NCBI GenBank assembly: GCA_934045075.1
Contig: OW203729.1
Span: 4,785,816-4,849,815, forward strand
Direction of reading: 5' to 3'
Source of the DNA: Yponomeuta sedellus
Lineage: Eukaryota > Arthropoda > Insecta > Lepidoptera > Yponomeutidae
DNA length: 64,000 nt
Made by a program: the position numbers and the translations under genes. Below, in pieces: positions 23,591 to 35,200 of this stretch. Numbering within the stretch: position 1 is the stretch's first letter; each line of letters begins with the position of its first letter. The notes beneath the pieces were generated by a model that saw only the letters and a program-made list of their open reading frames with translations, made no database searches and was not told the origin of the DNA.

Positions 23591-24289
23591 CAGAATATTT
23601 TTATTAAAGAGCATAGATTCCAATAGGATAAGAGTATTTTCATTCAATAAATCTGGTTTTCACTTCGTAAGGACCCTTTACAGTGCATTTTCGAATTCAA
23701 ATTGTCACTCATACTGTTCAACAGGAGGAAATGTTAGCTTTCCCGCAAAAAGTTTGATTCTGTTTTGGTAATAAATCTTGTACGGGATGGCAAAAACAAA
23801 CTTGATAGAATGAATAGATATATATTCAGCACCCTTTTACATAAATTTATCTTTTCCTAAACTTACGTAATAGTTCGTAATCACACAAAAGTTTAGGGCA
23901 CTACGCAAGAATTGCTAGTAATTACGTTTTCGTACTTTGAATGTAAGGATTTGCGTGTCTGAATTTTTATAAAGTTGTTATTGTTTAGTAAAGTGTTTAT
24001 TCTAGAGTATAATTCTTTCTGTCTCAAACAAATCCGAACATTGGTTAGATAATAATTTGATATTTTGGCAACCTGGTCATTTATTTTTTTGCGCCGCCAT
24101 GACACCCCCGTCAGTTAATGTCATGTGATGTAACGGGGGCGGTGAGTGGAGAGGTTAATTAGGGCAACTTCTAAACTTTTACCAGAATTTCTTGTGACGA
24201 ACCATAATGTGAAACGTACACCGCTGCCTCAGATCGTTTGAATCAGACATTTTTTGAGGCACAAGTGGCGGCGCAGACTCTGATAGCAC

Positions 24290-24462
24290 CTGTCTTCATC
24301 ACCAGCCGATATAAGTCCACTGCTGGATATAGCACTCCCCTAGGGTACTCCACAACGCTATATTCTCGGCCTTCTGTACATGGCCTCCAAACGAGAACTG
24401 ATTTTCTCATCGCTGTTCGGTGCCTCGGCAGTTGTGACCGGTCCACTGCCACTTCAGCTTAG
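24290..24462 (-). repeat. RTE LINE 3' fragment
   Basis: Reversed it encodes the degraded C-terminus of an RTE ORF2 (KWQWTGHNCRG) and ends in GTGCTATATCCAGCAGTGGA. Dead fragment. Confidence 0.6.
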
Positions 24463-24937
24463 TTATCGTGTATGCTGAACTACGTATAATTTAGTTTTAT
24501 GGCAATAATTTAGGTAAGTACAAGTACTTAAATAATTGGAACAATTTATTTAAAATTTCATAAATATTCATCATCGTCCCTGATAATTATTCCATCTAAA
24601 AATGCTGCCGGCGTGAAGGTGTCTGCTTCTTCCAAGACCGTTCATTGTAGCCATTTCCACGAACCAATCCCAAGAGTTAGGCATAATCCGTTCAGGAGGA
24701 AAACAGCACAAGGTCGTAAAAGGGCAATATCGGAGTCCGTAATCAGGGACAACAAGTCACACAGTCAGTGGGTATCGAGTGTCAGAATCCGTAAGCAAGC
24801 CAGTCGAAAACAATAATAGATAATTTATTTCTTCACCCAACGCATCAACAGATCAAAATGTCTGACGTTTCACTTCAAGCAAAAAGAACCATTGTTCTGT
24901 GGAATAACCGCATTTTCCTATGGCCGGAACGCCGGAA

Positions 24938-24957
24938 CACGGATGTTTACATCCGTG
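24938..24957. repeat. CACGGATGT / ACATCCGTG palindrome
   Basis: Perfect 20-base inverted repeat, CACGGATGTT-TACATCCGTG with a 2-nt centre. Same word pair as at 7676 and 61237. Confidence 0.65.
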
Positions 24958-25184
24958 GGCCGGAAGTTATAAAAAGTACCAAATAACGAAACTTTTCGTG
25001 TTACTTTTTTTTTATCTTTATTTATTTCGGGACTTTTGTCTTGTTGGGACAATGTCAGCCCCATCGTACCCATTCTGTTCATATTTAGCTTTTTTACCTG
25101 GCCTCCTCCGAATTTGAGAATTAATTGAAAATACGTATGAAATTACACATTGCTGTTTAATTTATGTGTCTCTTTTTTTTTTAA

Positions 25185-25423
25185 TTAGCCATGGCTGTGT
25201 CCCACTGCTGGGCAAAGGCCTCCCCTTCAGATTTCCACTCCTCTTTGTTAACGGCCAATGCTCAATGGCTGGCCATGTCAGACGTATGGGGCCGGAAAGG
25301 TGGGCGAAAATCGTCACTGATTGGGTCCCGTGTGATGGCTACCGACGACGTGGCAGACTAAGGCGGAGATGGTGTGACGACCTGACCAAATATAAACCTG
25401 GGCGTCTCTCTAAAAAATACTAA
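25185..25423 (+). mobile_element. RTE-type LINE fragment with internal inversion
   Basis: 25185-25245 is the LINE 3' end read backwards (TGTCCCACTGCTGGGCAAAG GCCTCC). 25260-25410 reads forward as the ORF2 C-terminus (MAGHVRRMGPERWAKIVTDW). Head-to-head halves like this arise by twin priming during LINE insertion. Confidence 0.65.
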
Positions 25424-25971
25424 TTATTTTTTGGCCGTTTTTTTCTTATTTGTTCACTCTTTTCAACCACTACCAAGAGTAGGCAAAGATAACGGCTACA
25501 GTGTGAAAGTGAGTAAGCTGATCGAGAGACTATGAATTCCTCCAACTTTATCCACCAACCGTATTATATAGTAGGAAATCGAAAAGGGTTGATCATTTTG
25601 ACGACTTGTAAGCATAAAAAATGTATGTTTCTGGTTTAATTAACTTGGGTTAACTGTATTCACTAATCTGAGAGGTTAGATAAGATATGAATATTCTTTA
25701 TTGTATCTACACCAGAGCAAATTAGCACAGACAACTTCATATAGTAGGTAGTGTCCCTGATAATCACGGATGCGTGCTGCTAATATAGATTTTCAAGATG
25801 TGTTCTATAAATTATTGGCTCATAGAAATGAGGATGAACACTGAAAAAAAAGGAATGACATAAATAAAAGTTATCAAACCTGTCACTTTATTATTTTATA
25901 AATGTTCTGTGATTTTTCATGTCTTCTCAAACAAATTGCGAGTATCAATGTAAAACGAAATAGAGATTTAT

Positions 25972-26518
25972 TTTAAAAACCTATTTAGAGGCTAAAAAAT
26001 CCACCCATGCCGGGATTCGAACCCGCGACCTCTGTCTATCCGTGCCAGCGCTCTTTCCAACTGAGCAAATGGGCGACTCACTGGCATCAGTGAAATTTAG
26101 AACCTCTACAATATTCTCTGTATTACGTACAGGCAGCGACATCTGACTGAAGTAATTTGCATCACTTGCAAGTTGCACCCCCGAGCACCTACTTTGCAGT
26201 TAGGTTTTACATCGGAATGATATCACTGTACCCACATGATTATTTTCTTTTTAATGCACTAACCCGTGCTAAGGACAATTTAAAAACTTATTTAGAGGCT
26301 TAAAATCGCTCGCCTGTCTGCCTCTCGCTGACTCTACGTAATACAGAGAATATTGTAACCTCCTTAGGTTAAAAATTTCACTGATGCCGGTGAGTCGCCC
26401 ATTAGCTCGGTCGGAAAGAGCGCTGGCACAGATAGCCAGAGGTCGCGGTCGCGGGGTAGGTAGAGGTCGCGGGTTCGACCCCGTCATGGGTGGAATCTTT
26501 AGCCTCTAAATAGGGTTT
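25972..26518. mobile_element. tRNA-like inverted element, second copy
   Basis: Opens reversed (AAAAACCTATTTAGAGGCTA, then a reversed tRNA-like core) and closes forward (tRNA-like core about 26397-26490, then TTTAGCCTCTAAATAGGGTT). A reversed tail is also present in the middle (about 26240-26300). The forward core has a short internal duplication of GGTCGCGG. Same inverted layout as 21838-23062. Confidence 0.7.
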
Positions 26519-26519
26519 T

Positions 26520-26579
26520 AAATTGTCCTTAGCAATTTAAAACCCTATTTAGAGGGTTTTAAATTGCTAAGGACAATTT
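26520..26579. repeat. Perfect 27-bp hairpin just upstream of TXNDC17 exon 1B
   Basis: The arms at 26520-26546 and 26553-26579 are exact reverse complements (AAATTGTCCTTAGCAATTTA and onward) with a 6-base loop. It is made from the tail sequence of the adjoining tRNA-like element and ends 24 bases before the ATG of exon 1B. Confidence 0.85.
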
Positions 26580-26603
26580 ATTTTAACTTCATAATCAGTG
26601 ATT

Positions 26604-29525
26604 ATGGTTAAGAAGCAAATCATCAAGCTTAAGAACTACCAAGCATTCACAAAGTTTGTGGATGATTTGCTTGTAAAGAAGCGCCACATCTACTTCTTTT
26701 TTGTGGGTGCAAATAAAGAGAATGGGAGGAGCTGGTGCATTTACTGTCAATTGGGTATAGTGTTTAAAAGTCAACGCTGACTTGGTTGAAACGGAAACCA
26801 CAGTCACCACCGATATCAATGACATTGTATAATTATCTTTTTTCTTTCAGCTGAACCTGTGGTAAAAGCATTCTTGGAAGGGTTGAAAACCAGTATTATT
26901 TTCGCTTATGTGGATGTTGGCGATAGAGAATAGTAAGTAACTTTGCTTTTAAATTATTATTAAATTAGTACAAGATTATTCTTTCTACATTGTCTACAAA
27001 AGATAAGAATTTATTGTCTAAAGTACCCATACAAATACATATTTCTAAAACAAAAACAGCTGTAACATTATTTCCCATTTGTGAAATGTTTTAAATACCA
27101 GTGTAGAAGCAAACAGATTTAGTAACAGTTTATTTATTATACAAAATAGGTTCTTATGCAGTCAAGTTGCATAAACCCTAACAGTCACCAATACCATCAG
27201 TTTTTTTATCCTTTAGCTAAAAAAAACAAGTTTACTGCAAGCATGAGTCAGCTATATGCAATAATTAATACACTATTAGATATAACATATTTTAAACGCG
27301 ACTTGTACACATAGTTAGAATATTTTCGGGGCTTAATCGCGTAGTAAGTCGCATGGCTTATCGTCCGACATTGCCAGTGTAGTGTGTCGCAACCCTAATA
27401 GTGCTTTGTGATAGCTGATTGAGGGTAGTCTGAAACCTCATCAGCCGAAGATGCGAACGGGTGCCAGCCATCAGTCTTCTCGTGACCACGATGACTGTAA
27501 CGTCGTCGAAACGTCGAGGTAAAATAGCAATAAATTACTACGCGATTAAGCCCCGAAAATATTCTAACTATTAGATATAGTTTTAGTATCTCACTCAGAT
27601 TGCACAATAATAATTATTAGGTACAACTGATAGAAGTTGCAGATTGAAAAGAAAAATGACTGCTGGCAGTAAAATCCTTTTTTATGTAGCCTAGAAACGT
27701 CCCACTGCAGTTCACAGGCTCTCTCTCAGAGAGAGAGAGAGAGAATGAGCTTAATACCACGCATGTTGAAAACTTCAACCCCTGATTTATTTATACAGGT
27801 CTGACACCAATGACCAACGACTTCGTTTTCTACGTTATGTACCTACATTTGTGTAATTATAGTAGCAATATCATTCGCTAACTGTGAAGGAAAAAATCGT
27901 GTGGAAACCTGAAAAATCCTATTACAGCTTTAATTCTTTTCTACACCACACATGAGTCATATCTCGAGCACCCTTTTATCGGACGAAAGGCCTTTCTTTG
28001 CACACGACGTTCTTTTTCGCGCTTACGACGCGCGTAGACCGCAATCGGTACGCTCAACAAACGCGAGGCCGCCGCCGGCACATTGTTTTGCACACGATCC
28101 TCGCGTTGTAATCTGCTAATACGAGCAGATAATGCGCCGAGGATGCGCTCGTTAGAAACTCGCGTCGTCAGCATGGAAAAACGCGGTGTTCATAAGCCCG
28201 AACGCTTAACAGTTAGACGTCAAGGAGTCCTGACTTGGAACTTTTAAAACCGCAAAATATAGGTATTATTTGTATTGTGATATCACAGGAACCGGGTCGT
28301 TATTAGCAAAATTTGTCACTGCACATTAGCAGAGCTTGCATATCACCACGAATGAGTGGTATTTTTTAAATAACTATAAATATTGTTCACAAAGAAATAT
28401 GTTGCACAAAACATTGTGACATTTCCTTACCAACTGCAGTAACTAGATATTAGTACCTATTCATATAAATCCAATCACTATTCATTACTCCACCAATCCA
28501 TTATAATACTCATTGTTTTCTTTAATTACCATACATATTGTTCAGTCAGTCTCTGGCAGTCCCGAGTCTCTAGCTACACCTCTGGGATACAGGCGTGAGC
28601 TTAGGTTGTTCTTATACAGATTTATTGAGTCCTATGGATTCCTGTACTTGGGTTCCTTTTATAGCCTTTTTATGGTTTTGGCCGAATGTTCTTGTATGAC
28701 GAGACTTCATAAATTGAAAATGGATGTCTGCTCGATTAATTCAACTCAAATATTCATTGCACACGTATTACATAAATATACCTACTGAGTTTCCTGTAAT
28801 TGTTTCAATTCTCCATCTCCATCTCCGACAAATTAAGTTGGAAAAATTACTTTTACTTAGCTTTAAGTAAGTGAGGTTGCAAGTTACTTCCTTTTCCTTC
28901 ACAAATGCCGGGAGTCGAACCCACGACCTCCTGAATGTAGGCCGTAGTTCTACCGCTTCGGTATCTAAACTTGAGTGGTATCTAAGTTTAACATACAAAC
29001 AAACAAATAATTGCAACTAATTAGTTACTTAGATTTAAGAAATCATAGTTGTGTATTTCTATGAAAATGTTTATTAATATAAAGATACAGAAGTTGGTTA
29101 ATGCCAACCTGCATAACAATCTGTGGCACATGCCATTGGTTTAACTTTACTGGTTTAAATACTATATCGGGTTGTGCAATAAAGTGTTCTCTATCTATGT
29201 ATAATAAAAACAAAAATTCACTGTCCATCGCAATAGTATTAAACTGCGTATGAATAGATCTTCTACTGTAATATGCCGCAATAAATCAATTGAATTTTTC
29301 AAATTTTTGTCACTTAATTACGGCATTGTACATACAAATATAGACCTAAATGGTATTGTTTCTATCCTCAGTTGGAAGGACAAAGCATGCCCGTTTAGAA
29401 CAGACGCGAGGACTCGCCTGATGGTGATCCCCACCATCATCAAGTGGAAGGGAGTACAAAGACTCGAGGGAAGCCAATGTAACAAACTTGAGCTCCTCCA
29501 GCTCATGTTTGAAGATGAAGAGTAA
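26604..29525 (+). CDS. TXNDC17: TXNDC17 (TRP14-like thioredoxin), exons 1B, 2 and 3
   Basis: Exons 26604-26754, 26851-26932 and 29372-29525 have GT-AG introns (96 bp and 2.4 kb) and encode 128 residues, close to the 123 of human TXNDC17. The order is beta-strand/helix, FFVGANKENGRSWCIYC active site, LAEPVVKAF, the FAYVDVGDREYWKDK motif (the WKD after the VG-D-R-Y motif is diagnostic), RTDARTRLMVIPTIIKWKGV with the cis-proline, and QRLEGSQC near the end. The family reduces disulfides in the cytosol with electrons from thioredoxin reductase. Exon 1B has WCIYC where the family normally has WCPDC; exon 1A at 7295 has WCPDC and the same exit phase. A palindrome abuts the start. The two exons may be alternative first exons or remnants of a duplication. 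Confidence 0.88.
27311..27571. repeat. Element with 36-bp inverted repeat and GAAACGTCG core
   Basis: ATAGTTAGAATATTTTCGGG continuing GCTTAATCGCGTAGTA (27311-27346) is exactly inverted at 27536-27571. The interior has ACCACGATGACTG, then CGTCGAAACGTCGAGG. CTATTAGATATA occurs on both sides (27273-27284 and 27568-27579). It lies in intron 2 of TXNDC17. The core resembles the element at 30594-30715, whose arms are unrelated. Confidence 0.65.
27676..27940. repeat. SINE-A fragments, rearranged
   Basis: Contains the lepidopteran SINE core (GCTAACTGTGAAGGAAAAA, then GTGTGGAAACCTG) forward, preceded by a reversed piece with an AG-rich run (27724-27744) also seen in the SINE at 39247-39545. Confidence 0.5.
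27941..28174 (-). other. GC-rich open frame of unknown nature in TXNDC17 intron 2
   Basis: A 77-codon frame (RISRLQREDRVQNNVPAAAS, then YARRKREKERRVQRKAF), much richer in CpG than its surroundings. It starts with a plausible ATG and looks protein-like, basic and helical, but I cannot place it. It may be an exon of a transposase or of an antisense gene. Confidence 0.25.
28900..28985 (-). repeat. tRNA-like SINE head
   Basis: Reversed it has the B box GGTCGTGGGTTCGACTCCCG and an A-box-like start (GATACCGAAGCGGTAGAACT). The anticodon arm is not tRNA-like, so it is a SINE head. Confidence 0.45.
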
Positions 29526-30593
29526 AGTGACCAGGTACTTTTATATCCTGTATATATTGTATTAATATTCTAAGTGTAAAATGGATTTGTATAAAAATTT
29601 ATAAGATTACAAGAGAGTTCTGAATCAAACAAAGCGTTTTAATTTGAAAATATTTAATTACAATTTATCTTATTAGCAATAATCCCTGAGTGCCTTAAGT
29701 AATACATGATATCTATAAATCTTTATCTTTCTCATATGTATAATAATGGACTGTGAAGATTATTCGTAAAGATATCAAAAGCATATCTCTGCGAATAATC
29801 TTTTAAGTATAGTGACATAACTGACATTCTATAGGCTACGCTTACCTGCTGGGGCGCGCCTCAATGAGACACTAAATTTTTGATTCCATAGAGTATGTAC
29901 AGAACTTAATAGTTTTTGATTATTTCACATGTCCGCTCTGTCTTCATTTAAAAGCGTTTTCAATTTGCCCTTGTAATGAGAGACTTCACAAAGGGTTCTA
30001 TCAGACACGGAAAGGTCAGGCGTTCAAGCGTTCAACAGGTCAGTTTTGATTTCACTGTGTTCGTTACGTTATAAAGATATCTGCTCACAGGAGCGGCGGA
30101 ACGCGGAACGCTCGACCGCCTGACCTATCTCTATCTGATAGAACCCTAAAATAGGATTTATCAGTTCACTGCGCGATCCTTTTCACGGTATCCTGACAAA
30201 TGAGAGTTGTAGATATTTCTATAAAGTTAAAATATTGATATGAGTAAAAAAGAGCATAAAACTAAGTACACCTCTTGTCCTACCGTATTTCTATCACAGA
30301 ATCTGCTTTTATCTAAGTAGGTATACAATTTTGGATCTATTCTTATGAGTGCACTCGTCTGTACTATGCTAACCACAGATAATATATTTCCTAGTATTTT
30401 ACTATTTACGTACGATTACATAGTGATTTAATCGTATGTAAGGCTGCTGTTACATCGGGCATGCTGCACCGCTCGCACAATCTAACATTTTTAATTACTG
30501 AAAAATAATATATTACATTTTAATAATGTGGTCTGAGAGTTTGATAAATAATAACATGTATAGTATTTTCTAAGGTTAACACGAGCAGTAGAC

Positions 30594-30715
30594 ATAATTA
30601 AAACTGTTCCTGTACGGATTCCGGGACCACGGCACCTGAAAAAGTTCCGAAACGTCGGAAAATTGTAAAAATGTAATAAACGAGCATAAATCCGTATAGG
30701 AACAGTTTTAATTAT
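30594..30715. repeat. Element with 27-bp inverted repeat and GAAACGTCG core
   Basis: ATAATTAAAACTGTTCCTGT continuing ACGGATT is inverted at the other end with one mismatch. The interior contains GGGACCACGGCACCTGAAAA, then AGTTCCGAAACGTCGG. The core order (ACCACG, CTG, CGAAACGTCG, A-rich) matches 27311-27571. Confidence 0.65.
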
Positions 30716-30976
30716 TTCTGTGTGGGTACTGAAATAGGACGAACATTTGACAGCGTAACAAGCTTGAAGGGGCTCCAGGCTGTAGGTAACACTTGCGCCA
30801 CCAATGGAATAAAAATAAATCCATTTTGCCAAAATTTACAGATCAATCTCAATCATATATATGTATGTTCATCTTTGTATATATGTATGTTTATAATTAT
30901 TGTACTTATTAATACATAGTTTAATTAAAAAAATATATCACCTCACCGTTTGACACGTCACCTGTTGGTTGGCTAG

Positions 30977-31064
30977 AATAAAATACTATTTAGGTAGTAT
31001 TAAGCCCGCCAGTTGTACAATCTTTACAGGTAGGTACTACAATAAAGAATTTAATAATAATAAT
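30977..31064 (+). repeat. LINE 3' tail
   Basis: Reads TAAGCCCGCCAGTTGTACAA, then TCTTTACAGG, ACAATAAAGAATTTAATAAT and TAA repeats. Close match, in opposite orientation, to 12032-12104. Confidence 0.6.
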
Positions 31065-32226
31065 CATGTTAATAGTGATATTCAGGAGACATGACCGAGG
31101 AAAAACCAAGGACATTGGCTGCTTTTAGCTTAAAAATACTATCTAGATAGGACTAGTCTAGGTCCGTGATCCTAGTTTCTCGATCGTGTGTCCTAAAAAT
31201 CACTACTAACATGATTGAGAGGTGCTGACACTATTTCCAAAAACTTCTGTCTGTATCAAACGCTTATTTTCTCATTAGTGTCGCTAGTGTTACAGCGTGG
31301 AGAAATCAATAAAAAAGTTATCGCTTATGATACGTTCTTGCAAAGTATAGTATATTTTAATAATGCGATAGCTACTTTTAAAACCTGTAGTCTAGAACAT
31401 AGGGTCAATAACATAGGAATTTAATCGCTAATCGGGTAGGAAACAATTTCCGTCGGTGGCGCTGTTTTCCTTCGGGATTCTACCATTCACTTTGGAATGT
31501 TTCAGAGTTGATTACAGGTTCAGACCCAGTGTAAAGTTCGAAGTACTGGCATGTGCCTCTTGAGACGCGCAGCTCATATGACCCACAGCCTCTTGCCTGC
31601 GTTTTTGTCCATTTCTCGTAATGAAAAATTTCAAGGCGGCGGCGCGACGTCACAAAAATCGCGCCTTTTGATCAATCTCGGTTGCACAATTTTACGCCCT
31701 AATTCTGAAATTGACATAGTTAATCCCATTTTTTCTAAACTATAAACGTCCCATTGCATGCCACAGGCCTTCAGGAGATTTTCACGAATTGTCCGTCTAA
31801 AAAAAAGATGTCCGAAGTGGATCTCAGAGGATCAAGTTGCCTTGACAAGTTTTGCGTTCAGGCAAAGATATCTTCACGGTGCCCCGCTGAAACTAGTTAT
31901 ATTATTAACAATCTGTGTTACGTTAAACTTGATCGTCTTGGAACCGCTATACAGACAGTACTCAACATTGATCAACTGGGGGTAATTTAAAAACCTATTT
32001 AGCGGTAAAAAAAATCCGCCCATGCCTGGACTGGAACCCGCGGTTTTTTTCTCCTCTGGTTTTTTTTTTAATTGTCTTCAGCACGGATTAGTGCAACAAA
32101 AAGAATATAATCATGGGGGTAGTTTACTCAAAACGTGCAGTAGCAGTGACAGTCTGTGACGGTATAAAAGTCCAGTTCACGCTAAACCGCCTTCAATTAG
32201 TTGCCCCAAGCAGTGAAGCCGTCTAG

Positions 32227-35200
32227 TTAACCGGAGCTGCTAGCTTCCACGGCATCCTCTGGCAGGTCCGTGATTTTGAGATCCCGCGTCGGGTCGGCAA
32301 TGAGGACGTCGTAGAACACTTTCTTACTGCGCAGGTATGCGCTGCTGTTGTCGAATATAATCGAGTCTGTGAATAGAGGAAGTTTAAAATTAATTCAATG
32401 GTAATCCGATATAGGGTGGCCTTGAAGAAATTGCTACCAGCTATAAGGCCGCCGGTTGTACCACTTCTTTTGTAACTTTTGTCCATGTAATTATTTTGTT
32501 GTGTGTAGATAGAGAACACTTTATTGCACAACCAGAAAAATATTACAACCATGACTTCTTAAATCTAAGTAATGTTATACAATTGGCGGTCTTATAGCAA
32601 AGAGCGATCTCTTCCAGACAACCTTTGTATGGAGTGAGTGTACAATAAAGAAGAAGCAAGAAACGCTCGTGGCCTAGTCGAACCGAGTGATTGGAATAAA
32701 ACAACAGGCGCGGTCAGGTGGAGGATGGGTGACCATCTCATGACTACCGCTAGTGGCACTATTCCGAGCGCTTCCGTGCTTAGTAAGGCACGTTAAGCCG
32801 TTGTGCCGGCTGTTATGTAATGGCAGTTGTTAAGCCATGTCAGAGGCCTTATAGGCGTCTTGATAATTTCTGACAGTAAGGCCCGCCACTGTCTTACAAT
32901 CCTCCACCAATCCGGACTTGGCCCGCGTGGTGGAATATGGCTTAACCTTCCTGCGTTACAGAAAGATACCCGTGTCCCAGCAGTCTGAGACATACAAGGG
33001 TTGATATCGATCGACAATGAAGAATATTCATATCTTCATTTAATGTATAAAAACCTCGCGTCACAGTATTAGATTACTAACTCCGCCGAAACATTGTACG
33101 ACACGTAAAATAAGGTTAATTGTAGTCGTATCGCCCGAACGGCACCGAGTCGTTGCAATGAGGATAGTCCTTTACCAAAGCTATTCCATCACTTTTCCTT
33201 CAGCAAATCTCAATCGTCGTCGGTTGTCTTAAAGAAATTGCTCTAAGCAATAGATTTTTATGTTTCTCTTTTCTGGTGTGTTAAATAAATAAAGAATAGG
33301 TAAGTAGGTACAGATCGCCAGCAACTATTGCGTATAGTTGAAGAGTTCTACGCCGAGTTATACTCTTCAATACGTAAGCCTCGTACAGCTGTTGTCGTAA
33401 AGCTGCTGTCGTAAAGCTGCTGGTGAAGACAGGATTTACGTCGAGATGCTGCAACGTGGAGGACCCGCAGTACACAAAGCGTTGGCAAAACTTTTCAACA
33501 AAGTCCTGGCAAATAACACCACAAAGGCCTGGAATAACGCAATAGTCACAATCCTGCACAAAAAGGGCGATAAGGCACAATTATTAAACTATCGCCCAAT
33601 CAGCCTACTATCTCAGCTCTATAAGCTATTCGCCAAAGTTCTATGCAACCGACTAACTCGCCAACTGGACGAACATCAACCTATTGAACAGGCTGGCTTC
33701 CGGAGTGGCTACTCCACAATGGACCATGTCCACACGGTCAAGCAGTTGATGGAGAGATGTCGCGAGTATAACCTGCCTCTGTGCTTAGCCTTCATCGATT
33801 ATGAGAAGGCTTTCGACAGTGTCGAGCACTGGGCAGTGTTCCATGCTCTCCATCGCTCCAACATTGACAGGAGATATGTGGACATCCTCCGGGAGCTTTA
33901 CAGGTCCGCCACTCTGCAGGTGCGATTACACGAACTGACCGACACTGTGAACATCAACAGAGGAGTACGCCAGGGAGACACCATCTCGCCCAAGCTCTTC
34001 ACCAATGTCCTTGAGGATGTGGTGAAGACCGTTGACTGGAGCGAGAAGGGTGTAAACATAAATGGTGCCTATTTATCGCACCTGCGTTTTGCCGACGACA
34101 TCGTCATCCTAGCTGATAACGCCGCAGATCTCCAAGGTATGCTCGCAGAATTGCACGAAGCGTCCCTGAGGATCGGTCTTGAGATGAACATGTCCAAGAC
34201 AAAGATCATGACCAACCAGAGGCAGAACTTTCCGAACATAATTGTCGGCAACTGCCTGATAGAGGTCGTAGACGAGTACGTCTATCTTGGACAATGTTTA
34301 TCTTTTGACCGAGAATCTCAGGTCAAGGAGATCACACGGCGGATTCAGTTGGGATGGGCTGCTTTTGGAAAACTTGCCGATGTCTTTAAGTCAAAAATCC
34401 CGCAATGTCTAAAGACCAAGACATTCAACCAATGTGTCTTGCCCATCCTCACTTACGGGGCCGAAACATGGACGCTCAAAAAACAGAACATGCACCGAGT
34501 TAAAGTAGCACAGAGAGCTATGGATCGTTCCATGTTGGGCCTTAGACTCGTAGATCGGGTTCCAAATATCGTTATTCGACGTAAAACGAAGGTTGACGAT
34601 GTAGGGGACCGGATCTCGAGACTAAAGTGGAGGTGGGCGGGGCACTTGGCAAGGCGGGAAGACGGCAGGTGGACCAGAGCAGTCACAGAGTGGCGGCCGA
34701 GAACGGGAAAGCGGTCGGTGGGCAGACCAGCGGCCCGATGGTCAGACGATGTGGCAGAGTCAGTGGAGGGTCCTTGGATGAGGATGGCGAGAGACCGTGA
34801 GGCTTGGCATAATGGGGAAAAGGCCTATACCCAGCAGTGGGCAGCGGTGGGCTGATGATGATGATGATGATGAAGTAGGTACACTTACCTACCCGTTATT
34901 TAAGTTTTTACTGTATCTTAATTTCGTGCAATAAAGCGTAACAAAACAAACAAATATTCTTATGTTATCTATGAAATTTCTTATAATGAAAATTCTAATT
35001 CATGTAATGAAATATCTTATATAAAATTTCTTATAAAAAGTATCCGGAACCAGCGTGCGTGCATGCATCGACTTATGAACGTTGATGAAGCGAAGGTGAT
35101 CTATCGGAATCTTGGCAAGTGGCAGTCCCTGGTCTCTGCCTCCCCTTTCTGGGATATAGGCGTGAGGTTATGTATGTATGTATGTATGTATGTATGTATG

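Larger units (their letters stand above)
29526..32226. other. Intergenic region between TXNDC17 and the SEC14-like gene
   Basis: The two genes converge here. Contents: an inverted-repeat element (30594-30715), a LINE tail (30977-31064), a decayed centre of the TTAA MITE family (about 31375-31440), and a decayed tRNA-like element tail (31984-32130). No gene was seen. Confidence 0.5.

Noticed and set aside
24613..24816. 67-codon plus-strand frame (FRRKTAQGRKRAISESVIRD)
   Set aside because: Slight resemblance to pogo-type transposase C-termini, too short and vague to support.
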